Below, piece after piece: positions 11,148 through 20,726 of a DNA stretch of 64,000 nt. The notes below the pieces were generated by a model that was not told the origin of the DNA, did no database searches, and saw only the letters and a program-made list of their open reading frames with translations. Source of the stretch: Lucinisca nassula (Eukaryota > Mollusca > Bivalvia > Lucinida > Lucinidae); contig OY757026.1 in assembly GCA_963580285.1 (NCBI GenBank), positions 81,819,817-81,883,816 of the forward strand, given 5' to 3'. The translations under genes and the position numbers were made by a program. Numbering within the stretch: the first letter of the stretch is position 1; every line of letters begins with the position of its first letter.

Positions 11148-11347
11148 CACACTCCTCTGGTGCCATATTCAATACAGCTTTTTTCCGTTGTGTCTTGTGT
11201 TCAAATAATCTGGTTAGATTGAGCTCTTTGATATAACAAAGATCAAGATTCATAAGAATCAATGCATGGCCGTTGCTGATCTTTTTAAGTGATGTTAGTC
11301 CAAGGTATCGTAACCCTAGTTTAACAAGGGCGAAGGAATTCCCGTCA
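11148..11347 (-). CDS. EGFR: EGFR alternative exon, version 1: last third of L domain 2
   Basis: 200 bases, 66 codons plus one base at each side. After S (split codon) it reads DGNSFALVKLGLRYLGLTSL, then KKISNGHALI, LDLCYIKELNLTRLF and ends at PEECG. It corresponds to the final beta-helix rungs of domain III, which contact the ligand in human EGFR. Acceptor TTTTCTACAG, donor G|GTTAGT, a weaker donor than that of its partner. It shares LGLTSL, a G.xLI..N core, LC.I, LNLT.LF, TQ and the terminal CG with the exon at 5299-5501; about 24 of 52 positions from LGLTSL onward are identical. The matching phases and the frameshift if both are used together support mutual exclusion. Confidence 0.94.
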
Positions 11348-11394
11348 CTGTAGAAAACACACAGCATATCAACTTTACAACTGTTAAATGAACA

Positions 11395-11632
11395 TTACAA
11401 CTGTTAAATGAACACATTATGTATTAAATGGAATCTTCTGGATTACATAAAGCAGGAGTCCATTCTAAAATGTAGGAGTGTCAGGCTGCAATCTCGTATT
11501 TTAGAAAATGGCTGAACTTTTTGCAAAAAGAGCATGCCCTGATCAGATGTCGCATTTTGCAGGTGTCTGATCTGGGCTTAAATAGTTTGCCATGGTTCCC
11601 CTTTTGGGTTTCCTGTTTAAAATGGGTTAAAC
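11395..11632. mobile_element. H-type MITE, diverged
   Basis: Similar to 35941-36170 in order: AAATGGAAT, AGCAGGAGTCCATT, GGCTGAACTTTT, a hairpin around CCCTGATCAGATGTCGCATT / GGTGTCTGATCTGGGC, and AAATGGGTTAA. Confidence 0.7.
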
Positions 11633-11650
11633 CCACTCATCCATCATGTT

Positions 11651-11830
11651 AACAAGTCCATATAATGAACACTCCTCTAAACCCCACTTTATATAGAGGA
11701 AATTGGAGTTTACAGGGATCTACATTACTTTTCTTTTTTCTGCGCTAAGCAATAGGTTGTGGGTACTTGTTAGAACCGCCTCATTGAGGCGGTTCTAACG
11801 AGCACCCACAACCTTTATTTGAAGTACAAA
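11651..11830 (-). mobile_element. C2 MITE, partial
   Basis: Has AACCCCACTTTATATAGAGGA and the full core GTACTTGTTAGAACCGCCTC / GAGGCGGTTCTAACGAGCAC but no outer right end. Confidence 0.8.
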
Positions 11831-12529
11831 TTCACTTTTTGACTAAAATCTGTATCAATTTAACACACTGTTTTTAAATATCATTATGTCAACAAGTCTT
11901 TGTAATTGCCACTTTAAATACAAAGATAAAAGTTGGGTGTACATGGGTATATATTAATTTTTGTTTTTCCTTTTTTTCTGAAATAAAAAAAAAAACATGA
12001 ATTACAGGTAAACAATAGGAACAACAGATGAACAAAGATCCCAAAATCTCCCAACAAACATTTCATAATAAACTTTTAAGTTTTAGTGGCATGTAAGAAA
12101 GCATGATCTCGCATGGGTGTGTGATAATAGCAACTGAAAACAATCATTGCCTTCATAAAATTGTACGCTTTTATCTTCCTTAGAAGATTTCAGAACCGGT
12201 ATGGATCAGTTTCTGAATTGCTGTAATGTAATTCAATGTTTGTTATACGATCTATGAAAACTTATGTTTGCCACTTGCAAATTACAAAGGAGTAGATCAG
12301 ACTGTGCAGATGCGCAGTGAGCTGCAACTTTGTTGTTTGATGCTTGGATGGTGAAAATACCTCGATTTTTGACTGTACTGAAAAATTGAAATTCCTGCCA
12401 ATCTGTGGAGGTCGGCAAGCTTGTTTGTGTTGTACTTGGTCGTAAACCACGAAAATGGGTTTTCTGGTGACCGGGCGGACGGGTATATGACTACGATACC
12501 AGCAGCATCATAATGACATCATATAATGT
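11831..12529. other. Intron, nothing firm
   Basis: A weak C2 scrap lies at 11885-11965 (CAACAAGTC, GGGTGTACATGGGTATATATT). Otherwise no recognised repeat or exon. Confidence 0.4.
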
Positions 12530-13087
12530 CCATATGTTTGTTTGGAGTTAAACGGCCTTTAGGTCATATACATGCAGCCAGATCGTTTACCTAACCACAC
12601 GTTTCCTAGCAGGCTTATACCTAAGCCGTTAACCAGTGAGAACAGTGCAAATTCTTTCCCCAGAAACTAACAGCTACCCTTCTTGAATCAGCAGAATGGG
12701 GAGAATGATCGCAGAAGAGATTACATGATCAATCTCCCAGAAAGAATGTTGCCGACCCAACAAGTATATAACCTGTGACCTCCTTTGTTTGTTTGTTTGA
12801 TTTGAGGTTTAACATCCTCGTCAACACTGTAAAGGTCATTTTGGAGACATTGCTTCCAATTTTGTGGGACTTTTACCCGACCTTGAGATGAAATGAAAAT
12901 AACAGGGTTTATAAGTATGGACGGGCCGACTGGCACCCCTTTGCCTGGGCAGGCTTATATCCTCTAATCGGTTTACCAGTACTTGTGTGCGGGTCGGTTT
13001 CAGCTCAGCGTGGAAGCAGCATGCAGCCCACCTATGACCTCCTGATCACCAGTCAGACACTCACCTGACTGAAATACTGGGGCCGGC
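12530..13087 (-). mobile_element. SINE-T1 split by a SINE-A
   Basis: Tail and body at 12530-12784 (TTAAACGGCCTTTAGG, GGCTTATACCTAAGCCGTTAACC, TCAATCTC), tRNA-like head at 13035-13087. The host is older and more diverged than its insert. Confidence 0.85.
12785..13034 (-). mobile_element. SINE-A nested in SINE-T1
   Basis: Complete from TTTGTTTGTTTGATTTGAGG to GCATGCAGCCCACC. The target duplication TGACCTCCT is present at 12776-12784 and 13035-13043. Confidence 0.9.
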
Positions 13088-13196
13088 TCTCCGTATACAA
13101 TCTGTGATACCACATACATGTACAAAGAAATGGCACAACCATAATATGATCAGTTCAGTTCATTTGCTAGATTTTCAACATGTGGTTTGGCATTTT

Positions 13197-13408
13197 AACC
13201 CTTGTCCTGCTGAACCCGGATATGTCTTAGCTTTCAAACAATGTAGATCCAGATCAGATGGCTTCTGAAGAAGCCATCTGATCAGGATCTTCATTGTTAA
13301 TCATTCAGTTTATGAATTTGTTGCAATGATTTGCATCAAGAAATCTGATTGGTTGACAATCAGTGGTGGGTGTGGCATATTTAAATATTCAGCAGGTCAA
13401 GGGTTAAA
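13197..13408. mobile_element. B-type TTAA MITE
   Basis: TTAACCCTTGTCCTGCTGAAC to CAGCAGGTCAAGGGTTAA with intact hairpin core. A 40-bp end fragment of another B copy is at 13455-13493, followed by a decayed tRNA-headed SINE scrap near 13560-13660. Confidence 0.85.
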
Positions 13409-13684
13409 TGATACCCATACCAAGAGGGAGATAACATTTCATGCTGCATGATTTTAACCCGTGATCTGCTGGATATTTAAATATGCCACACCTGGCGGCC
13501 TCATGTTCAAACAGCTTCTTTGGGGGGACCCGGTGAATGTTGAGGCATGAAAAACCATGGTTGATCGCTATAATCACACATGTGCGAGGTTCAAACCCAC
13601 AGTGATGAAAGACCTAACATTTAAGAGTCACTGCTTTGTTGACTAGGCCATAGAGGCAAATAAATAAATGATTTATTCTTCTTT

Positions 13685-14054
13685 ATCATATGACGTCACG
13701 TCTGCGTGTGTAATAACGCGATGTAATATTTTCGATAATCCACTAGTGGATTAAGTATGCAAATTAGCTAGATACGTCCCGTAACGTTACATGTACGACG
13801 TCCTTAACGACGTCGCATTTACTAATGGCGGAATATTGATATTTCTGTAAACAATCCTGAATAAAAATGCGTTTTAAATGTCATATGATAAATAGAATCT
13901 TTCATTCGTGCTCATGTATTATTGAATTTATTAAACTCGTCGAGGAAAAAGGGATAAAATGCTCGGCAAAGCCTCACATTTTATCCCTTATTACTTTTCC
14001 TCAACTCGTTTAATAAATTCAATAATACATGAACACTCATGTAAGATCCTCTAT
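13685..14054 (+). mobile_element. D-family MITE (about 370 bp)
   Basis: Begins TCATATGACGTCACGTCTGC, contains CCACTAGTGGATTAA, TAACGTTACATGTACGACGTC, and ends in a long hairpin whose arms read TGTATTATTGAATTTATTAA and GGGATAAAATGCTCGGC. The same layout recurs at 22618, 25569 and 30894. It ends 41 bp from the donor of exon 14096-14257. Confidence 0.88.
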
Positions 14055-14095
14055 TTCTAGCTGTAACATTAATCCACATAACAAAGAAAACTTAC

Positions 14096-14257
14096 GATAG
14101 GTGTCGGCCCCTGATGATTTCCAGTTTATTCAAGAAAGCCAGGTCAGAGATCTCTGATGGAGCCTCCTGTATGTTAAGGTAGCCAGTTATTTCTTTGATG
14201 GAATTTAACAGCTTGAGGTCGTCCAGTTTAATACCTTCTATGCCTTCATGGCTATCT
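14096..14257 (-). CDS. EGFR: EGFR exon: middle of L domain 2
   Basis: 162 bases, entering after one base carried over (GG+A) and leaving in phase 2. Motifs: LKLLNSIKEITGYLNIQ and LNKLEIIRGRHL, diagnostic of the ErbB L2 beta-helix (IKEITGYL..., LE.I.GR). The exon is squeezed between two MITEs: D ends at 14054 and C1 begins about 8 bp beyond the exon at 14265. The acceptor pyrimidine tract and branch region are therefore largely C1 sequence. Its phase-2 end is compatible with both exons below. Confidence 0.95.
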
Positions 14258-14264
14258 CTGAAAC

Positions 14265-14555
14265 ACATTATGCAAACACGCCTATATAAATACATTGCCA
14301 CCTTTATCGCCGAAAAAATGAAAATTTTATGATGAAAATTTTTGATATTTTTCTAATTTCTGCTCAAAATATAGATTGTGGACACTCGTTAGAACTGCCT
14401 CATCAACTGCCTCATCGAGGCGGTTCTAACGAGTACCCACAATCTATATTTAAGAGCAGAAATAAGAAAAATAAGGTATACCCCGGAAACCCCAGTTTTA
14501 CTATATAAAAGTGGGGTTCAAGGGGTCAAAATTATATAGGAGTGTTTTCGTGATG
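14265..14555 (-). mobile_element. C1 hairpin MITE abutting an exon
   Basis: From CATTATGCAAACACGCCTATA to TATAGGAGTGTTTTCGTGATG. A short duplication inside the core repeats CTGCCTCATCAACTGCCTC. Its left tip lies within the splice acceptor of exon 14096-14257. Confidence 0.88.
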
Positions 14556-14607
14556 AATCAAGGGCCAGTTGTTCAAAGCATTGTTAGCTTTTAAAAACAA
14601 GCTTGTT

Positions 14608-14874
14608 AACATCAGTGCAACATACTGTATTTTTTACATCTCCAAAATGGCTACTTTTCTGATAAAAATTTGGAATATTTTTCTTATTTATACAGCAAAC
14701 ATAGGTTGTGGATACTCGTTAGAACGGCCTCATTGAAGCGGTTCTAACAAGTACCCACATGCTATGTCTTGAAGCCGAAATAAGAAACAGAATGTATACC
14801 CCCGTAAACCCCAGTTTTCTCTGCATAAAGTGGGCTTTAGGGGGTGTTCATTTCACGGACTTGTTCATGTGATG
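14608..14874 (+). mobile_element. C2 hairpin MITE
   Basis: ACATCTCCAAAATGGCTACTT, TTATTTATACAGCAAACATAGG, core GATACTCGTTAGAACGGCC, CCCCAGTTTTCTCTGCATAAAG and the end TTTCACGGACTTGTTCATGTG. Confidence 0.85.
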
Positions 14875-14883
14875 GTTCATAAC

Positions 14884-15163
14884 ACATTACGCAAACATGC
14901 CTATACAAATACATTGTTACCTTTATCGCCGAAAAATTGAAATTTTTAGATGAAAAATTCTGATATTTTTCTTATTTCTGCTCAAAATAAAGAATGTGGG
15001 TACTCATTAGAACCACTTCAGCGAGGCGATTCTAACGAGTACCCACAGTCTATATTTTGGAGCAGAAATAAGAAAAATACGGTTTACCCCTGCAGACCCC
15101 AATTTTACTATATAAAAGTGGGATTCGAGGGGGTCAGAATTATACAGGTGTTTTTTCATGATG
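14884..15163 (-). mobile_element. C1 hairpin MITE
   Basis: CATTACGCAAACATGCCTATA to ATACAGGTGTTTTTTCATGATG. It lies only 10 bp from the C2 copy before it, with a diverged C2 core scrap following at 15175-15303. Confidence 0.85.
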
Positions 15164-15394
15164 TTCTCAAAACAACTTAAGGGTGCTCTTTAGAACTGCA
15201 TCATTGAGCATTGAACAATGAGTACCCACAAAATGTCATTATGGCAGTTCTAACAAGTGCCCACAATCTTTGTTTTTGAGCAACAATTAGGAAAATAATG
15301 TATAGAATAGCAGGCAGTATCCATATTCATACGCGTCTAGAGGTCAAATTGGATTAAAAATAGAACTTTTTAGCGTCATTATTCTGAAATGGAT

Positions 15395-15640
15395 TAACCC
15401 ATTGTATACTAGTGGACTCTTCCATTGCTATATGTTGGACAAGTCTATATGTCATGAGGGATGGTAGGCATATACTTTCGTTTTCATTCTATTTTTGATG
15501 GAAAATTCTGTTAGCAAATAGTGCAGGCCCTGATAAAGACGCCACATTCTTGCACACCAGACAAGGAAATCCGTGATGTTACCCTGGGATAGAAATTTAT
15601 GTTCTGACCCTGGTGTTCCGACCCTGGCAACTAACATAAA
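15395..15640. mobile_element. H MITE fragment joined to an E-element end
   Basis: 15395-15545 starts TTAACCCATTGTATACTAGTGG and stops within the hairpin core. It then switches to TTCTTGCACACCAGACAAGG...CTGGTGTTCCGACCC, the terminal part of E. The join is abrupt. Confidence 0.65.
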
Positions 15641-15737
15641 TGGGCTTCAATTCTATTCAACTGCCGGAACTACTTCCTCACTACTTTTATTTTGTAAACA
15701 ATATACATGTGCGAGCTGTCAAAACTAACAGGAGGTG

Positions 15738-15908
15738 TTGTGCAAGAAAAAGAATCCAATATGGGGTTCTGTTGTAGATGGCCGTTTCCAACCCTCGGGA
15801 TGACCGTGCTGAGCGGAACCTCGGCGTAGCCTCGGTTCAGCTCAGCACGGTCATCCCTCGGGTTGGAAAAGCTCATCTACAACAGAACCCCATATCAGAT
15901 TCTTATAT
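15738..15908. repeat. E2 long palindrome
   Basis: GGGGTTCTGTTGTAGATGGC...CCAACCCTCGGGATGACCGTGCTGAGC mirrors GCTCAGCACGGTCATCCCTC...ATCTACAACAGAACCCC. A copy split by a C1 MITE is at 55876-56280. Confidence 0.85.
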
Positions 15909-16026
15909 TCTGCCCTGCACTGTTTGCCAAGGTATCCCTTCAGGGGTTTCCTACATACAATGGGTTAATTTCATCAAAGCTTTTTTATTTTTGTAAGTGT
16001 AAGTTTTCATTTTGCTTTTGGTTATA

Positions 16027-16376
16027 CAGTAGAACTTCGATGGCTCGAACACCGATGGCTCGTTTACCATGGCTGAGTCTAACCCGTTCTTGAGTCCCTA
16101 GGGAATTTCTGTACGGAAGAAATAGGGAGAGTAAAAATTAGGATATTTTTGTCTTTTATCTTGAAAATGTATGCTGTGTGTACTCATTAGAATCGCCTCA
16201 ATGAGGCGATTCTAACGAGTACACACAGCATACATTTTTCATTATAGAACACAGAAAAAAATGTCCTAAAGTATGTCGTTATGCCTCCTGGCATTAGCCC
16301 TCCGTGGCTCGAACTACCCCTGTCTCGAACAGATTTTCATGGTCCCAAAGGTGTTCGAGCCATTGAAGTTCGACTG
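16027..16376. mobile_element. TA-flanked (Tc1/mariner-like) MITE with the C core hairpin
   Basis: 27-bp terminal inverted repeats CAGTAGAACTTCGATGGCTC... and its mirror, ending ...TTCGACTG, with TA on each side (16025-16026, 16377-16378). Inside lies GTACTCATTAGAATCGCCTC / GAGGCGATTCTAACGAGTAC, the same core as C1 and C2, although the termini are unrelated. Confidence 0.88.
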
Positions 16377-16378
16377 TA

Positions 16379-16991
16379 CTTTAAACTTGTAACTAATGTT
16401 ACTATCACCGTCTTATTGTTTATAACAAAAGAAAACACACACCTATTGACGTACACGTTCTTCAGACATTGGGTAAGCAGTCTAAATTGGCTATTGGATA
16501 AATATAGATGGATCCAATGTTTTGACATGTGACCTTGTTTACTTGTCACTGTGCATGCAGAAAACTACTTTTCCTTTTGATAATGATCTTTCGTGGTTGG
16601 CAAAAAGCCACTGGTTCCATATAAACACATTGTAAATAGGTTTAATATTACGGACATATTTTAGTTGACTACTTTAGACTTCATTCCTGCATCTTCCACA
16701 TTTTTAGTCATTCGTATTGCGCATTTTTATTTCAAATAATTAAGACCATCTCGCCTCGTTACCTGCCTAATTGTAACAGGTAATTATCATCAAAACATCC
16801 TCAAATATTCTAGAAACCATTAATAACTAGCTAATACATATCTGTTTTAAAAGTTTAAAGGTTAATTTTGTCGTTTAGATTTCAAACAAAATACAAGTTT
16901 ACAGAAAATAACATCGCATTTACAATGGGAACAAACCGGCAAAGATGTTTTTTGCCCACCACCGGTAAGTCCTGACAAATGGTATTATTGG
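16379..16991. other. Intron, no feature
   Basis: Nothing recognised beyond ordinary AT-rich sequence; no exon of the receptor falls here. Confidence 0.4.
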
Positions 16992-16999
16992 GTGATGAC

Positions 17000-17389
17000 T
17001 AGGGCTGGCTAATTGGAGCTGAAAAGATAATCGATTATCAGTCATGCCATTGTGATCGATAATCGATTAGTAATCACTAAGGTTTGTGTCATAATTTTAC
17101 CTGTCTGGCTTTCTGTCTGAGCATGACTCTTACCATATGTTGCCAATTACCATAAGTATATTTGAACAGAGGCCTGAGCAAACAATGTAGACCCAGATGA
17201 GACGCCACAGAATGCGGCGTCTCATCAGGGTCTGCACTGTTTGCCACTAATCCCTCTATTTTAGGCATAACTTTGGGTAGTAAATTGTACCTATAAAGTA
17301 ATCGATTAAAAGCAAATCAGAAATGATAATCATTTTTGTGGAACTTATCGATTGATTAATCAATTATATGATTTATCGGGTCAGCCTTA
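17000..17389. mobile_element. hAT-type MITE with 8-bp target duplication
   Basis: Ends TAGGGCTGGC and GTCAGCCTTA; GTGATGAC is duplicated at 16992-16999 and 17390-17397, the 8-bp length usual for hAT. Inside, 17180-17245 is a hairpin AAACAATGTAGACCCAGATG / CATCAGGGTCTGCACTGTTT, related to the B-MITE core. Confidence 0.9.
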
Positions 17390-17412
17390 GTGATGACACA
17401 GTGTTTTGATGT

Positions 17413-17880
17413 GTCTATTGGATTATAAGTACCGTAATGTTCCTAAGTATTGGGACAGACAGGCCTAAGCAAACAGTGTAAACCCAGATTAGACTTCTCC
17501 TGAAGAGCAGCCTGATCAGGGTCTACACTGTCTGCTATTCCGTTTCCATTTTTTGGACTCCTTGCCGGATCACGAAACAAACCCGTTAAAACTGAGCCCC
17601 GCCAAGCGAATTTGTGTCTTCGAGCATTCCTTCATGACAAATTTAACTACGCATGCCCAGCCATTCAAAGGGGCAAGGGACATGGCTTTCTGTCTGAAAG
17701 TTCCTCTTGATTCACTGCTTGTATGAGATAGCAGCGAAGGTTCTGGCGAGACTGCGTGGATGCGCAGGCTCGCCTGAACCTTTGCTGCTCGCATAGGCAA
17801 TAAGTACCAAAATCGTTTGACGGGGCCCAATTTAAGGAGAATTACAGCAAGTCCTCAAGGTGTACTAATGTTTTAAGCAT
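17413..17880. mobile_element. Hairpin element (I type) split by an F element
   Basis: GGGACAGACAGGCCTAAGCA, hairpin AAACAGTGTAAACCCAGATT / GATCAGGGTCTACACTGTCTG, CGGATCACGAAACAAA, then the remainder after 17829 (AAGGAGAATTACAGCAAGTCC). The same order appears uninterrupted at 44685-44880. Confidence 0.75.
17593..17829 (-). mobile_element. F element (about 240 bp)
   Basis: Terminal repeats GAGCCCCGCCAAGCGAATTTG and CAAAATCGTTTGACGGGGCCC are inverted. Interior GCGCATGCCCAGCCATTCA type block and the inner mirror GCAGCGAAGG / CCTTTGCTGC. Copies at 33352, 34552 and 56282. Confidence 0.85.
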
Positions 17881-17965
17881 TTATTAGGGTAGTATGAATG
17901 GTGGGGGTTAATAAAAACAGCATGTGCCAACTGAAACCAACCATATGGAAAAACCAATGATAATA

Positions 17966-18400
17966 TAAGAATCTTATATGGGTGTGAGGGGTGGATGGAA
18001 AAATCCGTCCCGAGGGACACTGTCCGGCATCACGAGGCTTGCCGAGTGATGCGGGACAGTGATACCGAGGGATGGATTTTTCTATCCACCCCTCACACCC
18101 ATATTGGATTCTTCTTCTTGCATACCTTCCATTTCTTAGCGCGAATTTTTAATGCTGCAGTCACTTCGGTTACCAACGTCCGCCATATTGTGTTGACACT
18201 GGAGGAATGTTTAGTGACGTCACGTCACGTGATGTGACGTCAACCTTAACGACGGCGCATATGAGGTCGTAATCAACCAGTGCATTTATCAAACAGGCGA
18301 TTATATTCGAATTTGGGTCGGAACACCAGGGTCAGAACATAAATTTCTATCCCTGGGTAAAATCACGGATTCCCTTGTCTGGTGTGCAAGAATATAAGTT
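17966..18400 (+). mobile_element. E element with long palindrome
   Basis: Palindrome TATGGGTGTGAGGGGTGGAT...GGGACAGTG...ATCCACCCCTCACACCCATA, then CGCCATATTGTGTTGACACT and the end TCGGAACACCAGGGTCAGAA...CTTGTCTGGTGTGCAAGAA. Copies at 20305 and 31350. Confidence 0.85.
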
Positions 18401-18494
18401 CAGGACCTTTGTTCCTAGTGACGCCCTCTAGTGATACACAAGAAAGGGTAACTCACTACATGTATGATTTACCATAGCATCCATTTACACTCAC

Positions 18495-18609
18495 CCTGCA
18501 AAAGTGACCTTTAGTATCTTCAAATTTCCCTCCACCACTGTACAGTTTTCAAATCGATGTATGTTCCCAGAATGCAGAAACCTCTCTGCGTCAGAAATAC
18601 CTTTGCAAT
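18495..18609 (-). CDS. EGFR: EGFR exon: start of L domain 2
   Basis: 115 bases, ending in phase 2. Reads NCKGISDAERFLHSGNIHRF, then ENCTVVEGNLKIL and VTFAG, the first rungs of L2 (compare the ErbB pattern GNI..F.NCT...GNI.IL...F.G). A likely N-glycosylation site is NCT. Acceptor CTTTTAG and donor CAGG|GTGAGT are good. Confidence 0.94.
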
Positions 18610-18788
18610 CTAAAAGAGAAGAATCCAGGAAGAGAGTTTATAACACTTTCTGTATGCTCAACACAACTGAGAATAAAATTTGAAATGCTCAAAATATTAA
18701 TATACATGTACAAATAACTGAGGCTATTTTCCATCTCCTTTCAGCCGAGAATGTTATTTCTCCTGCTCACAATTTTAAAATTTGTAAG

Positions 18789-18936
18789 CACATCACGAAA
18801 ACATGCCTATATAATTTTGACCCCATTGAATCCCACATTTAGATAGTAAAACTAGGGATTCCGGAGATATACCTTATTTTTCTTATTTCTGCTCTACAAT
18901 ATAGATTGTGGGTACTAGTTAGAACCACCTCGATGC
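18789..18936 (+). mobile_element. C1 left half
   Basis: CATCACGAAAACATGCCTATA to TTAGAACCACCTCGATG; truncated exactly in the core loop. Confidence 0.8.
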
Positions 18937-19003
18937 GTTTTGTTGTTTGAGCACAGCTTTTGGTCCATTTGACAACAGCTTCAAACAGCCATTGGCATAG
19001 CTA

Positions 19004-19208
19004 CAGTGAAATTCTGCTATTAAGACCACCTAAAATTAAGACTAGTTCTGCTTTTTAAAGCTTATTTAGTAGGCTGCACTTAATTTTTTTTGTGTTTTCT
19101 GCCCATAGTGTCCCCTGGTCAGGGACCACCTTTGGGACTGTTCAAAAGTGGTCTTAAAGACCACTTTTGAACAGTCCCAAAGGTGGTCTTAATATAGGAA
19201 TTTTACTG
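19004..19208. mobile_element. TA-flanked MITE, AAGACCACC type
   Basis: Ends CAGTGAAATTCTGCTATTAA and TTAATATAGGAATTTTACTG with TA on each side (19002-19003, 19209-19210). Right-hand palindrome CCACCTTTGGGACTGTTCAA / mirrored. Half copy at 57990-58045. Confidence 0.88.
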
Positions 19209-19354
19209 TATTTATGCAAGAATAACTGTTCACTACACAGACACCACCTAATGTGATCATTCTCCTTAAAAGTGATGTGCTACTTGGTGCACGCTAATCT
19301 GAGTCTTCAAACGGTGTATTACAAGTTCTGAAGTGAGCTGGGATTGACTATTGT

Positions 19355-19500
19355 TTGTTTTTGTTTGTATTGAAGTTTAATGGCCCAGTCAACACTATTT
19401 TAGGTCATTTTTGAGCCCGTCAGTTTACCTATCCACATTTTTCCTGCGAAGGCTTATACGTTAAGCTGTTAACCAGTACAGTGCACATTCTTTCGTCAGA
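19355..19500 (-). mobile_element. SINE-T1 tail fragment
   Basis: TTTAATGGCCCAGTCAACAC to CACATTCTTTCGTCAGAAAC; the tRNA-like head is missing. Confidence 0.75.
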
Positions 19501-19876
19501 AACTTATTGTAACAATGCCAATCCATTTGTTAAACCTGTGGAAACAAAACTGTTCAAACTCCTATGAAATAACTTTCAATGTATCTCTTTGCATCAAGTT
19601 AGTTTGACAAGCAAATGTCATTCATCAAAGAATTCTAAAAACTAGATCAAGCAATTGATTGGTCTCATTTTGGCAAACACTTTCTGATTGACATTTGAGA
19701 TGTATTTTGATTGGACAGTGCAGGAGTCAGCAATGAAATGTACACCATCTTGTGTTTTGAATTTATTTCTGTCTTGCAGTTGACTGATAGGATGTTAGGA
19801 ATTCAAGTCAAAATGAAATGAAATTCATCAAAGTTTGAACGGTTTTGTGTCCACAATAGTGCTGAGCAATACTCAC
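19501..19876. other. Intron flank, no feature
   Basis: Unassigned intron sequence up to the donor of exon 19877-19996. Confidence 0.4.
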
Positions 19877-19996
19877 TTTTGGGGCATGGTCCGGTGCAGG
19901 CTGACTCTTCAGGTACACAGACATTATTGTCTAGGTCAGAGCGTGTTCCAGGTGGACAGGCAATGACACAGGCGCCTTGGTTCTTTAACATGTAAG
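19877..19996 (-). CDS. EGFR: EGFR exon: end of cysteine-rich 1
   Basis: 120 bases, entering after two bases and leaving in phase 1. Reads SYMLKNQGACVIACPPG then a linker and ACTGPCPK, which corresponds to the ...NGACVRSCP...CNGPCPK block that closes cysteine-rich domain 1 before L2. Donor GTGAGT, acceptor TTTTCAG. The exon is short but the alignment of cysteines with the family is continuous across both junctions. Confidence 0.94.
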
Positions 19997-20066
19997 CTGA
20001 AAAGACACAAGAGTGCAGTGTACTTCTGCTTTAAGACAGGCTAAAATTAAAAACTTATTCTGTTTT

Positions 20067-20274
20067 TAACCCTCATTCCGCTGAACAAACATCCTAACTT
20101 TGCAAACTTTGCAAACAGTGTAGATCCAGATTCTGAAGAAGCCATCTGATCAGGATCTACACTATTCGTCATTCAGTTTGTAAATGTAAATAAATATATT
20201 ATATCGAGTGATTTGATTGGTTGATAGTCAGAAATGGGTGTGGCCAAGTTAGTTATTCAGCAGGATAAGGATTA
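20067..20274. mobile_element. B-type TTAA MITE, core partly deleted
   Basis: TTAACCCTCATTCCGCTGAAC to CAGCAGGATAAGGATTAA. The left hairpin arm lacks the GATCAGATGGC segment, so the hairpin is asymmetric. Confidence 0.75.
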
Positions 20275-20304
20275 AAGTGTCAGCCAATCAATCTCAGTCT
20301 TTTC

Positions 20305-20726
20305 TTGCACACCAGACAAGGAAATCTGTGATTCAACCCTGGGATAGAAATTTATGTTCTGACCCTGGTGTTCCGACCCAAAATCGAATATAATCACGTG
20401 TTTGATAAATGCACTGGTTGATTACCACCTTGTGTGCGCCGTCGTTAAGGTTGACGTCATACACGATTCGTGATGTCACTTTACATTCCTGCAGTGTCAA
20501 CACAATATGGCGGAAGTTGGTAACCGAAGTGACTGCAGCATTAAAAATCCGCGCTAAAAATGGAAGGTATGCAAGAAAAAGAATCCTATATGGGTGTGAG
20601 GGGCGGATACAAAAATCCGTCCCTCGGGATCACTATCCGGCATCACTCGGCAAGCCTAGTGATGCCAGACAGTGACCCTTGGGATGGATTTTTCTATCCA
20701 CCCCTCACACCCATATAAGATTTTTA
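20305..20726 (-). mobile_element. E element, interrupted by G
   Basis: CTTGCACACCAGACAAGGAA...CGCCGTCGTTAAGG...palindrome GTGTGAGGGGCGGAT...CACCCCTCACACCC. Its right edge (TATTCTTGCACACCAGACAC) continues after the G element at 22014. Confidence 0.8.
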
